This document shows, piece by piece, positions 26,112-34,370 of a stretch of DNA of 64,000 nt. Each line of letters starts with the position of its first letter. Positions within the stretch are counted from its first letter, which is position 1. The notes under the pieces were generated by a model, which saw nothing but the letters and a program-made list of their open reading frames with translations, did no database searches and was not told where the DNA came from. The position numbers were made by a program, and so were the translations under genes. This DNA comes from CAYVTZ01 sp964454685 (GTDB lineage Bacteria; Bacillota; Clostridia; Christensenellales; Christensenellaceae). Location of the stretch: the NCBI GenBank assembly GCA_964454685.1, contig CAYVTZ010000003.1:62001-126000 (forward strand), read 5' to 3'.

Positions 26112-26830
26112 TTTCTATATCCTCTCGGTGTGACCATCGCGTCTTTGATGCGCTTGGTCTGACTGTTTCCAATAAACACCGTTGTAAACATATCCACCTG
26201 CGTGTCTCGCAGTTCCCGCAAGGTCATCACTTCGCCCCGCTCTCCCTCTCGTCCGATATTGCGCACGATGCCCGCAACTGTCTGCGGCGATTGATGCCGC
26301 ATCAGAATGTCGCAAGCCCGCAATAAATAGTCCGCGCGTTTCTTGCTGGACGGGTTGTACAAACAAATGCAAAAATCACCTTGCGCCGCACAGGAAAGCC
26401 GCCTCTCAATCAATTCCCACGGGGTCAGCAAATCGCTCAAGCTAATGAGCGCAACATCGTGACCAATGGGCGCGCCCAGCACTGCCGCACCGCTGCATGC
26501 CGCCGTAATGCCCGGCACCACCGCGATCTCCACTTCCGTGTCCTCTGCCAGTTCCAGCAGCAATCCCGCCATGCCGTATACGCCTGCGTCGCCGCTGCAT
26601 ACCATCGCCACCGTTTTGCCCTGCTGCGCCTGCTCAATGGCAAGTCTGCAACGCTCGGTCTCCCGCTTCATCGGGGTACTCAAGTAGGTTTTATCATCAA
26701 ACATTCCGCGTATCAGATCGATGTAAACCTCATATCCCGCAATCACGTCACACTCATCCAATGCCGCATACGCCTCAAAAGTCATCCCTTCATATCTTCC
26801 CGGACCGATGCCCACCGCCGTAACCTTCAT
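26108..26830 (-). CDS. cbiH: Cobalt-precorrin-3B C17-methyltransferase CbiH
   Basis: A 240-residue tetrapyrrole methylase carrying out C17 methylation and ring contraction in the anaerobic route. Hallmarks are VTAVGIGPGRYEGMT, IAGYEVYIDLI, VCSGDAGVYGMAG, APIGHDVALISLSDLLTPW and LYNPSSKKR. ATG 26830 overlaps the hemA stop (ATGA) and has GAAGGGAATATT in front. Confidence 0.95.
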   Translation of the reverse strand: MKVTAVGIGPGRYEGMTFEAYAALDECDVIAGYEVYIDLIRGMFDDKTYLSTPMKRETERCRLAIEQAQQGKTVAMVCSGDAGVYGMAGLLLELAEDTEVEIAVVPGITAACSGAAVLGAPIGHDVALISLSDLLTPWELIERRLSCAAQGDFCICLYNPSSKKRADYLLRACDILMRHQSPQTVAGIVRNIGREGERGEVMTLRELRDTQVDMFTTVFIGNSQTKRIKDAMVTPRGYRK

Positions 26831-28035
26831 AATATTCCCTTCTCCGCTGTTTTTTTGAATGCGCGGATGCAGTCGCCCGCCACCTGTCTGTCCACATCTT
26901 TCAGCCCGTAAATCAGGCTGCTGATTACATTTTGCGATGCGCACCGCACTGCTTGCAGCACCAGCTCCGCATGCTCGCCGCTCATGCCCTCGCGCTCCAG
27001 CGCATACGCAGTGCGCGCCACCGTGTCCTCCGCGCCCAGCGCCGATATGGTTTCAATCTCTGCCGCCATATTGCGGAAATAGTGCCAATCCTTCAGCTTC
27101 GTAATCGCCTCGTCTAAAATGCGTTCGGCCTGCGCAATTTGCTCGGCGCTTTGCTCTCCTCCGCCCAGGTCATCCACATCGTAGAGCGTCACATCCGGCA
27201 GCAGTGCAATGTCCGGCTCAATGTCTCTGGGCACCGCCAGATCTGCCACCACCCGCCGCCTGCCGTCGCGGGGAAATTCCGCCTCCAAAAACGTGTAGTG
27301 CGGGCTGGAGGTCGCGCTCACCAAAACATCCGCATCCGCGAGGCACTGCAAACGACTTTCATACATCGCCGCCTCGCACCCTTTGGGAATCACCACCTCG
27401 CCCCGCGTATACTGGCGCACCGTCACACACACGCAAAATCCGTACTCCCGCAGCACAGAAGCCGCCAGCCGCCCCATATTTCCATTGCCAACCACAAGGC
27501 ACTTAATCCCGCTGGGCTCCGGAAAATGCGCCGCAATTTTCTGCGCCGCACTGCGCGCTACCGAAGGGTCGCCGTGGCTGAATTTGACCTCGGTTTTCAC
27601 ACGTTTCGCCGCCGACACCGCCGACGCAAACAATTTTTCCAGCACCGCATCGCTGCAATCCGCCTCTCGCGCCAGCTCTGCCGCCTCGCGTACCTGCGTT
27701 AAAATCTGATCTTCCGCAAACACCATAGACTTCATGCCGCACGCCAATTCATACAGATGCCGCACTGCCTCCATGCCCTCACGCTGCACAAAGCAGTCAC
27801 GCGCAGTCTCCCGCACCCCTGCCGCCTCGCACAGCAGCGTAAACAAATCCGTCTCGCCGCCGCTAATCCACAATTCCGTGCGGTTGCACGTCGCCAGCAG
27901 CACACAGCCGTGAATGTCGCCGCGCTGCATCATTGCGCGCATTGCCGCTGTCTGTTTGGATTTCGTGAAGGAAAACCGTTCACGCAGTGCCACATCCGCT
28001 TTGTTGTGGTCAATGCCAATCATTCTAATCTTCAA
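26827..28035 (-). CDS. hemA: Glutamyl-tRNA reductase
   Basis: A 402-residue NADPH-dependent reductase starting tetrapyrrole synthesis from Glu-tRNA. It has IGIDHNKADVALRERF, the catalytic Cys in LATCNRTELW, EDQILTQVREA and the Rossmann motif VVGNGNMGRLAA; the C-terminal dimerisation helix follows. The TTG at 28035 is chosen because GGAGG lies 7 bases upstream; an ATG four codons later (28023) is the alternative. It overlaps the end of cbiG. Confidence 0.95.
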   Translation of the reverse strand: MKIRMIGIDHNKADVALRERFSFTKSKQTAAMRAMMQRGDIHGCVLLATCNRTELWISGGETDLFTLLCEAAGVRETARDCFVQREGMEAVRHLYELACGMKSMVFAEDQILTQVREAAELAREADCSDAVLEKLFASAVSAAKRVKTEVKFSHGDPSVARSAAQKIAAHFPEPSGIKCLVVGNGNMGRLAASVLREYGFCVCVTVRQYTRGEVVIPKGCEAAMYESRLQCLADADVLVSATSSPHYTFLEAEFPRDGRRRVVADLAVPRDIEPDIALLPDVTLYDVDDLGGGEQSAEQIAQAERILDEAITKLKDWHYFRNMAAEIETISALGAEDTVARTAYALEREGMSGEHAELVLQAVRCASQNVISSLIYGLKDVDRQVAGDCIRAFKKTAEKGIL

Positions 28036-29038
28036 AACAAATCCTCCATGGCTGCATTGCCGCCGCAACCGTCACCGAGCGTTCCACCGTCTTTGGCACG
28101 ATCAATTCGCCGCCGCAAGCCGCAAGCGCCGCCCGCTCACACACATTGTCCACCCCTGTAATCTCCCGTACAAACGCCGATTCGCTGCTGCTGCCCTGCA
28201 CCTGCATCAGCACTTCCGGCGAAAAAAACTCCGCCAAAGCGCCCCGCGCCTCGCAAAATTCCAACAGTCCCGCTTCCTCCTGCTTGAGGTCAATGGACGC
28301 AACCTTGCACACCGCGTCCCACACAATGCCGTATCGCGCCAGCACCGTATCCACCGCATACGCGATGTCCTCTTGCGGCGTACCCTTCCGGCATCCCACC
28401 CCCACGCACACAATGCGCGGAATCAGGTTCAGCGTCTGTGCAAAAGGCTTTTTGTCCTTTAAGGACACGCAGATTCCCACATCGCACGCCTGCATTGTCA
28501 CGCCTTGCGGCAAATTGCCCGCAATTTCAAAATCACTTTGCAATCCCACGCAACCGCCTTGCAGCAGCGCCGCGGAAACCTCTTTGATCATCTGCGGATT
28601 GTGCACCACCATACCGCGCCGCGCCGCCCAATCGTCCACCGCAAACACACCGTTTCGGTCAGTCGCCGTGGTAATCACCGCCTCCGCGCCCGTACACGCC
28701 GCAATGCGCTGCGCCAAACCATTCGCGCCGCCAATGTGCCCGGACAGCAACGCAATCGCATACTCTGCGCACTCGTCCACCACCACCACAGCAGGGTCGC
28801 TTGCCTTGTGCACGATGCAGGGCGCAATGCAACGCACCGCAATGCCGCACGCCCCCACAAAAATCAGCGCGTCACGCGTCGCAAACATGCGTCTCGCCCA
28901 CGCCGATAAATCCTCCACCGCTTCCACGCCCTGCGCATACTTTGCGATGGCATATCCCGCCGCCTCCGGCAGATTTTCACACAGCCGCTTGCACAGCGCA
29001 ACGCCGCGCGGGCTGAATGCAATCACCGCAATGCTCAT
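28025..29038 (-). CDS. cbiG: Cobalt-precorrin-5A hydrolase CbiG
   Basis: A 337-residue enzyme opening the delta-lactone and releasing acetaldehyde in the anaerobic route. The three CbiG regions are visible: the N-terminal domain (FVGACGIAVRCIAP, LLSGHIGGANGLAQ), a linker (about 180-205), and the C-terminal domain (CVGVGCRKGTPQEDI, ASIDLKQEEAGL). It is flanked by cbiF (ATGA overlap) and hemA. Confidence 0.95.
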   Translation of the reverse strand: MSIAVIAFSPRGVALCKRLCENLPEAAGYAIAKYAQGVEAVEDLSAWARRMFATRDALIFVGACGIAVRCIAPCIVHKASDPAVVVVDECAEYAIALLSGHIGGANGLAQRIAACTGAEAVITTATDRNGVFAVDDWAARRGMVVHNPQMIKEVSAALLQGGCVGLQSDFEIAGNLPQGVTMQACDVGICVSLKDKKPFAQTLNLIPRIVCVGVGCRKGTPQEDIAYAVDTVLARYGIVWDAVCKVASIDLKQEEAGLLEFCEARGALAEFFSPEVLMQVQGSSSESAFVREITGVDNVCERAALAACGGELIVPKTVERSVTVAAAMQPWRICFED

Positions 29039-29790
29039 TCACTCGCCTTTCGGAATTCATGCGTAAACGCCGCGTCGTACAGTTTAGAATAGTCGTAAGT
29101 ATCCCCCAAAAATCCGCCCACTGTAATCAGCGCGGTCTTGGTCACTTCATTTTCCCGCGCCGTGCGCGCCAATGTTCCCACGGTGCAGCGCATCACCTTT
29201 TGTTCCGGCCAGGTTGCCTTGTATACGATCGCGGCAGGCGTATCCGCCGTATAGCCGCCCGCAACCAGCTGCGCGCTCAGCTCCTCCAGCATCCCCGTGC
29301 TGAGAAAAATCACCATGGTCGCGCCGTGCGCAGCCAGCAGCGGAATCGCCTCCTGCTCCGGTACGGGTGTGCGTCCCGCCATGCGCGTGATAATCACCGT
29401 CTGGGATACTTCCGGCAACGTATATTCTGCCTGCAACGCCGCAGCCGCCCCGCAGAACGAGCTGACTCCCGGCGTCACATCATAGGGAATTTCCTCTGCC
29501 TTGAGTAAATCCATCTGTTCGCGGATCGCACCGTATAAGCACGGATCACCTGTGTGCAGCCGCACCGTCATCTTTCCCGAACGCTCTGCGTCCTTCATCA
29601 CCGCAAAAACTTCCTGCAACGTCATCGATGCACTGTTATACACCTTGCACGTGATCTTCCTGCTTTCCAGCAGCGCCGCATTCACCAGCGACCCCGCATA
29701 AATGATTACGTCCGCTTCCTGCAACAGTTTCTGCCCGCGTACCGTAATCAAATCCGTCGCTCCGGGGCCTGCTCCTACAAAATGAATCAT
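29035..29790 (-). CDS. cbiF: Cobalt-precorrin-4 C11-methyltransferase CbiF
   Basis: A 251-residue SAM-dependent tetrapyrrole methylase. MIHFVGAGPGATDLIT, IIYAGSLVN, RLHTGDPCLYGAIREQ, PGVSSFCGAAA and TRMAGRTPVPE mark CbiF/CobM. ATGA overlaps on both sides (cbiL and cbiG). Confidence 0.96.
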   Translation of the reverse strand: MIHFVGAGPGATDLITVRGQKLLQEADVIIYAGSLVNAALLESRKITCKVYNSASMTLQEVFAVMKDAERSGKMTVRLHTGDPCLYGAIREQMDLLKAEEIPYDVTPGVSSFCGAAAALQAEYTLPEVSQTVIITRMAGRTPVPEQEAIPLLAAHGATMVIFLSTGMLEELSAQLVAGGYTADTPAAIVYKATWPEQKVMRCTVGTLARTARENEVTKTALITVGGFLGDTYDYSKLYDAAFTHEFRKASE

Positions 29791-30482
29791 ACTGCACCCT
29801 CATCCTTCACTAAAATCACCGAAAAATAACTCGCGCTCTCATCCGCATCCGCAATGTCCTCAAACGCCTGTTCGCCGCTCATGCCGCAGCGCGACACCAT
29901 ACTTGCCTGTTGCCCGCTTTGCGCAATCCACAACTTCACCTCGCCAAACGCCTTGCCCGCTTTCATCAGCACCTTGGTTCCATCCAGCGCAATGCCCTCT
30001 TGCGTGTTGGGGTAAGATGCGGGAATCACGTGCAGCGGCTGCCCGCCCTCCGTCAAAGAGGTATTTAGCCGCGCTGCCACCGCGCAAAAGGAAGGAATGC
30101 CCGAAACAATCGCCGTGCGCCCGCCCATCGCGCCCACGCGCTTATGCACATACATATAAGTGGAATAAATCGTCGGGTCTCCCAGCGTTAAAAACGCCAC
30201 ATCCTGCCCCTGCTCCAGCAATTCATAAATCTGCTGTGCCGCCTGATCATGGTAAGCGTTCAGTGTGCTTTGATCCCGCGTCATGGGCATGGCAAGCTCT
30301 AAAATGCGCTTTTGTTCCATCCCCGATACCACTTGCGCGGCAATCTGCTCCGCCACTCGTTCCGCGCTTCCCGTCACCGGAACCGCAATCACGTCGCATT
30401 CCGCAATCGTGCGCACCGCCTTCAGCGTCATCAGCTCCGGATCTCCGGGGCCTACGCCCACGCCGTATAGTGTTCCGCTCAT
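29787..30482 (-). CDS. cbiL: Cobalt-factor II C20-methyltransferase CbiL
   Basis: A 231-residue tetrapyrrole methylase. GVGVGPGDPELMTLKAVR, the VAFLTLGDPTIYSTYMYVH motif and GIPSFCAVAARLN are typical of CbiL/CobI. ATG 30482 overlaps the cbiD stop (ATGA). Confidence 0.95.
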   Translation of the reverse strand: MSGTLYGVGVGPGDPELMTLKAVRTIAECDVIAVPVTGSAERVAEQIAAQVVSGMEQKRILELAMPMTRDQSTLNAYHDQAAQQIYELLEQGQDVAFLTLGDPTIYSTYMYVHKRVGAMGGRTAIVSGIPSFCAVAARLNTSLTEGGQPLHVIPASYPNTQEGIALDGTKVLMKAGKAFGEVKLWIAQSGQQASMVSRCGMSGEQAFEDIADADESASYFSVILVKDEGAV

Positions 30483-31600
30483 GTGTTCTCTCCCATCGTT
30501 TGAATCAATGCTTCCGCATCCTCCGTGCTTCCTAATAATCCGTGCGCGTTCGAGTATACTATCACTTCACACGCCTTGCCTTCAAGCCGCGTCCGTGCAT
30601 GAAAGCGCATCCGCTCCACCAATCGGCGCATCACGCGCTCACGCATTTCACACGCATCCAGCATGCCAATCGCCTCGTCTGTCGTCACACAGCGTAAAAT
30701 CGGCTCCACATCGCGCATTCCTTCTGCCGCTGCATATGCCGCGATCAACTCCATGCGCGCATCCGCACAGCGCGAGTGTGTGTTCATAATGCCACCCGCC
30801 AGCTTAACGAATTTCCCAATGTGTCCCACCAGTAAAACACGGTCAAATTCCAGCTCTGCTGCGCCATCCAGTGCCTCTCCGATGAAGTTGCTGCATTTGA
30901 CCACATAGCACGGCGCCACCCGCCCCATCTGCTTTAAAAAATCTTTGCCATAGTTGCCCGGTGTCAGCAGCACCCCGCTTGCGCCGGATTCTCGCAACAC
31001 CTTCAAATCCAGCCGTACCGTATCAATCAAGGCTCGCTCGCTCATCGGTTCCACAATGCCGCTCGTTCCCAAAATGGAAATGCCTCCTACAATGCCCAGG
31101 CGCGGATTGAAGGTTTTTTGCGCGATTTCCTCGCCTCTCGGCACACAGATTTCCACCGCCACACCGCCATGATAGCCGCACGCCTCGCACGCCTCGCGCA
31201 CCGACTGCTCAATCATGCGCATCGGCACCGGATTGATCGCCGCACTGCCCACCGCGCACGCAAGCCCCTGCTTGGTCACACGCCCCACGCCCGTGCCGCC
31301 ATCCACGCTTACGCCGTGTGCCGTTTTGCGCACCCTCGCCACAACGCAAATACCATCCGTCACATCCGGATCGTCCCCGCTGTCTTTCGTCACCGCAAAC
31401 GCCACATCATGCGCATCCGGCACCCGCTCCACCAAAATGGAAAGTTCCACTCCCTTGGGGGTATGCACCGGCACAGCGCGCAGCGCTTCTCCTGTCAGCA
31501 TCATCCACACCGCCGCATACGCCGCAGCCGCCGCACATGTGCCGGTGGTATAGCCGCAGCGCAGCCGCCGGTTTTGCTTGGTAACGAATAGCTCTTGCAC
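30479..31600 (-). CDS. cbiD: Cobalt-precorrin-5B C1-methyltransferase CbiD
   Basis: A 373-residue enzyme of the anaerobic pathway and the first gene of the biosynthetic run. It has RCGYTTGTCAAAAAYAA, DSGDDPDVTDG, GVGRVTKQGL, GGISILGTSGIVEPMS and LVGHIGKFVKLAGGIMNTHS. The start is a GTG at 31600 with TTGGAG 8 bases upstream, directly after a riboswitch-linked terminator. Confidence 0.96.
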   Translation of the reverse strand: MQELFVTKQNRRLRCGYTTGTCAAAAAYAAVWMMLTGEALRAVPVHTPKGVELSILVERVPDAHDVAFAVTKDSGDDPDVTDGICVVARVRKTAHGVSVDGGTGVGRVTKQGLACAVGSAAINPVPMRMIEQSVREACEACGYHGGVAVEICVPRGEEIAQKTFNPRLGIVGGISILGTSGIVEPMSERALIDTVRLDLKVLRESGASGVLLTPGNYGKDFLKQMGRVAPCYVVKCSNFIGEALDGAAELEFDRVLLVGHIGKFVKLAGGIMNTHSRCADARMELIAAYAAAEGMRDVEPILRCVTTDEAIGMLDACEMRERVMRRLVERMRFHARTRLEGKACEVIVYSNAHGLLGSTEDAEALIQTMGENT

Positions 31601-31614
31601 GCTTCACACTCCAA

Positions 31615-31644
31615 AAAACAAAAAAACATCGCATCTGCGACGTT
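31615..31644 (-). terminator. Riboswitch-controlled intrinsic terminator before cbiD
   Basis: Minus-strand hairpin AACGTCGC-AGAT-GCGATGTT (8 bp, one G-U) followed by seven T residues, then G and more T. It ends about 15 bases before the cbiD GTG. It is the off-state of the upstream cobalamin aptamer. Confidence 0.85.
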
Positions 31645-31715
31645 ATACTATGCTCGGACATGCCCTGTCCAAGAACATACACGCCCCAGTGATCCGTGGG
31701 TCATATATCCACCAT

Positions 31716-31817
31716 GTACAGGTAAAGTCATCTGGCTTATGCGATGTTCGCAATTACAGTAGCGGCCCTGCGCAGGATTCACACCTGCTTCCCTTTTTTA
31801 TGTTCACACGCCTGTAC
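31716..31817 (-). ncRNA. Cobalamin riboswitch (compact, class II-like) upstream of cbiD
   Basis: Minus strand, 102 nt. P1 is closed by GTACAGG (31811-31817) with CCTGTAC (31716-31722). Inside are AAGGGAAGCAGGTGTGAATC, CTGCGCAGGGCCGCTACTGT and the B12-box variant AAGCCAGATGACTTTACCTG. It lacks the long peripheral arm of the 11813-11957 aptamer, as in the short Cbl-II class. With the promoter just upstream and the terminator downstream, it should reduce the whole cbiD-to-cbiC transcript when cobalamin is present. Confidence 0.92.
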
Positions 31818-31836
31818 GATTCAGTTGTCTGCTTCC

Positions 31837-31864
31837 ATTATATCCCATTCATGGGAAATAGCAA
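31837..31864 (-). promoter_or_regulatory. Promoter of the B12 biosynthesis operon
   Basis: Minus strand TTGCTA (31859-31864), 16 bases, TATAAT (31837-31842). The expected start site lies about 10 bases before the riboswitch P1. The spacer holds a TCCCAT/ATGGGA inverted repeat. Confidence 0.7.
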
Positions 31865-31980
31865 GTAGTAATCTCCTTTGCGCTCGATTTTTTTCATGCA
31901 TTAAGCAGATTTTTGCAGATTCTATTCCGCAAAAAAGCTTCTTCTCATCGTATTGCCGCTATATTCAGCCGGTCTCATAT

Positions 31981-33402
31981 TTACTGCATCATGCGCGCAA
32001 ACGCAATATATGCCTCCTCCATTATGGAATCCTCTCGTGGCACGTACACCTTACGCGCAAAAGATGCCTGCAATACGTCACCCATCTGCGCCTGCGTGAT
32101 TTCGCCCGCCGCTGCAAGCTGCGAGAGTACATTCCCCAGCCCCGTCGCTTCCACCGGCCCGCATATGCACTCTCTGCCGCACACATCCGCCACCAGTTGG
32201 CACAAAAATTCATTTTGAATGCCCCCACCCACCATATATATGCTGGTCAAAGGCTTCTGCACAATGTACTCCAGTCGTTCAATCGAATGGCGATACTTCA
32301 TCGCAAGGCTCTCAAACACGCATCTCGCCACCTCGCCCACCGTCTGCGGCACATCTCCAAAACAACGTGCCTGCACCGCACCAATCATGTCAGGCGCATC
32401 AAAAAACACCTCGTCGTCCGGGTCAATCCACGCCCTGCACGTCCGCGCTGCTTGCGCCGCCGTCACAATTTCCGAAAATCCCAACGCCGCGTCCTGCTTG
32501 TTCCATTGCCGCTTACACTCATTGATGATCCACATTCCCATGATGTCCTTGAGCAGCATGCCGCCTTCCGCCGCGCCATAGTTCGAATACCCACCAGCCG
32601 CTCCTTCCGCGCAGATCACCGGATTTTGCGTCACAATCCCCAACAGCGACCATGTCCCGCTGGAAATAAACACACCGCCTTCGTCCTGCGGCACACACGC
32701 CACCGCACACGCCGTATCATGCCCCGGCACACACGCCAGCTTTGCGCCACCCAGTCCATGCTCTGCGCGTATCGCACCCTTCCACTGATGCGGCATCATG
32801 ATCTCCGTAAACATTTCACGCGGTAATCCGATCTGCGCAATCAGCGCCTCATCCCAGCCTGCGCCGAATACCAGCTGTGTCGTAGTCGCATTGGTGTATT
32901 CACTGCGCATGTCGCCGCTCAAAAAATACCCGAACAAATCCGCCATCAACAGCATTTTCCCTTGCAGCATACCCGCATTTTGCAGCTTACGCAGTTGGTA
33001 CACCGTGTTCAGAGCCATATTTGCCACACCGCTGCGCGCGTACATCTGTTCCGCACCGACCATACGGTGCACTTCCTCCATTGCCGCTGCATTCGCCGCG
33101 TCTCGATAGCTCATTGGCGGAACGCTCAAAGTACCGTCTAAAATCAAGCCAAAGTCCACGCCCCACGTATCGATTCCCACACTGTCCAGCCCCCGCTCTC
33201 CGGCGCTCTTGCGTAGCCCTTCCATCAGGTTCTGATACAACGCAGAAAAGTCCCAATACGCATGCTCCCCCCGTAGGATCATATGATGCGCAAAGCGGTG
33301 CTGCTCGTGCAGCACCACCCGTGTTCCGTCAAATTCCGCGCGCAGCACGCGCCCGCTGGACGCACCAAAGTCGCACGCCGCACACACATATTTATGCTTC
33401 AT
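31981..33402 (-). CDS. rhaB: Rhamnulokinase (RhaB-like FGGY kinase)
   Basis: A 473-residue FGGY carbohydrate kinase phosphorylating the C1 of a ketose. Motifs match rhamnulokinase well: CDFGASSGRVLRAEF, HRFAHHM, GIDTWGVDFGL, SYRDAAN, YARSGVANMALNTVYQL, YTNATTTQLV, ISSGTWSLLG, IMGMWIINE and a C-terminal MVGGGIQNEFLCQL ATP site. It is the last gene of the sugar/BMC operon. Rhamnulose is the likely substrate, but fuculose or a related deoxyketose cannot be excluded because the isomerase and aldolase in the operon are of fucose/rhamnose type. Confidence 0.88.
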   Translation of the reverse strand: MKHKYVCAACDFGASSGRVLRAEFDGTRVVLHEQHRFAHHMILRGEHAYWDFSALYQNLMEGLRKSAGERGLDSVGIDTWGVDFGLILDGTLSVPPMSYRDAANAAAMEEVHRMVGAEQMYARSGVANMALNTVYQLRKLQNAGMLQGKMLLMADLFGYFLSGDMRSEYTNATTTQLVFGAGWDEALIAQIGLPREMFTEIMMPHQWKGAIRAEHGLGGAKLACVPGHDTACAVACVPQDEGGVFISSGTWSLLGIVTQNPVICAEGAAGGYSNYGAAEGGMLLKDIMGMWIINECKRQWNKQDAALGFSEIVTAAQAARTCRAWIDPDDEVFFDAPDMIGAVQARCFGDVPQTVGEVARCVFESLAMKYRHSIERLEYIVQKPLTSIYMVGGGIQNEFLCQLVADVCGRECICGPVEATGLGNVLSQLAAAGEITQAQMGDVLQASFARKVYVPREDSIMEEAYIAFARMMQ

Positions 33403-33404
33403 GT

Positions 33405-34367
33405 CTATTGTTTTTCCTTTTTGCGCACTGCGTCAATGGTTACCGCCAACACCAGCACCATGCCCTTTACAATCATCTGCCAGAAGGTGGAAAGCCCCAT
33501 AATAGCAATGCCGTTGGATACCGTGGAAAGCAACAGCACGCCCACCACCGTTCCCCACATCTTCCCTTGCCCGCCTGCAAGGTTAGTTCCGCCCAAAATC
33601 ACCGCCGCAATCACGTCTAGGTTGGTTTCCCCCATCGCAGAAGGCGCACCGGAGCTTGTTTGACAGGTTGTGATGATGCCGGAAAGCGACGCCATCAGCC
33701 CGCACAGCATATAGATGCCCATTTTCACGCGATTGATGTTGATACCTGCAAGGTAGGAAGCACTCTCGTTGCCGCCGATGGAATGCACCTTGCGCCCGAA
33801 CGTCGTTTTCTTTAATATAAACGAGAATATGATGATGCACACCACCATGATAATGAGCGAAATGGGAATCACGTCAAACAAAAATCCACGTCCCAAAAAG
33901 CTCATACTCGTGTTTTTCAGCGCAACGGATTTCCCGTTGGTAATCAGATACGCAATGCCACGGAAAATGGACATCGTGCCCAGCGTCACAATCAGTGGGT
34001 TCACGTTTACCCACGTGATGAGCGCCGCATTGATGAATCCGCACAGCAGCCCCACACCCAGGCACAGAAACAACACTTCAATCCCCAGCCCCGTCGCCGG
34101 GATGCAGGTTGCCATCACCACTGAAGCCAGCGCCCCCACAGACCCGATGGAAACATCCAGCCCGCCCGAAATCAGCACCAGCGTCATCGCCGTCGCCGCG
34201 ATGCCGTTGATCGCGGTAAACTGCCCGATGTTCATGATGTTTTTAACTGTCAAAAAATACGGGTTCAGAATCGCAAACACGACCACAATACAGATATATG
34301 CAATCAAAACCGACATTTCCGTCGTAATTTTAAATTTATTTTGTTTCAATACTCCTACTTGACTCAT
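33405..34367 (-). CDS. Sugar ABC transporter permease (RbsC-like)
   Basis: A 320-residue integral membrane permease of the BPD_transp_2 type, about nine or ten helices. Hallmarks are FAILNPYFLTVKNIMNIGQF, ISGGLDVSIGSVGALASV, LITWVNVNPLIVTLGTMSIFRG and VILGGTNLAGGQGKMWGTVVG. It sits between the ATPase gene and rhaB with 2-3 base gaps, and AAAGGAG for its start lies within the 3' end of the ATPase gene. Only one permease gene is present, so a homodimer is expected. Confidence 0.93.
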   Translation of the reverse strand: MSQVGVLKQNKFKITTEMSVLIAYICIVVVFAILNPYFLTVKNIMNIGQFTAINGIAATAMTLVLISGGLDVSIGSVGALASVVMATCIPATGLGIEVLFLCLGVGLLCGFINAALITWVNVNPLIVTLGTMSIFRGIAYLITNGKSVALKNTSMSFLGRGFLFDVIPISLIIMVVCIIIFSFILKKTTFGRKVHSIGGNESASYLAGININRVKMGIYMLCGLMASLSGIITTCQTSSGAPSAMGETNLDVIAAVILGGTNLAGGQGKMWGTVVGVLLLSTVSNGIAIMGLSTFWQMIVKGMVLVLAVTIDAVRKKEKQ

Positions 34368-34370
34368 TGA

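Noticed and set aside
31744..32826. 360-codon plus-strand frame over rhaB and the riboswitch
   Set aside because: Antisense shadow; it crosses the cobalamin aptamer and is His/Arg-rich without domains.
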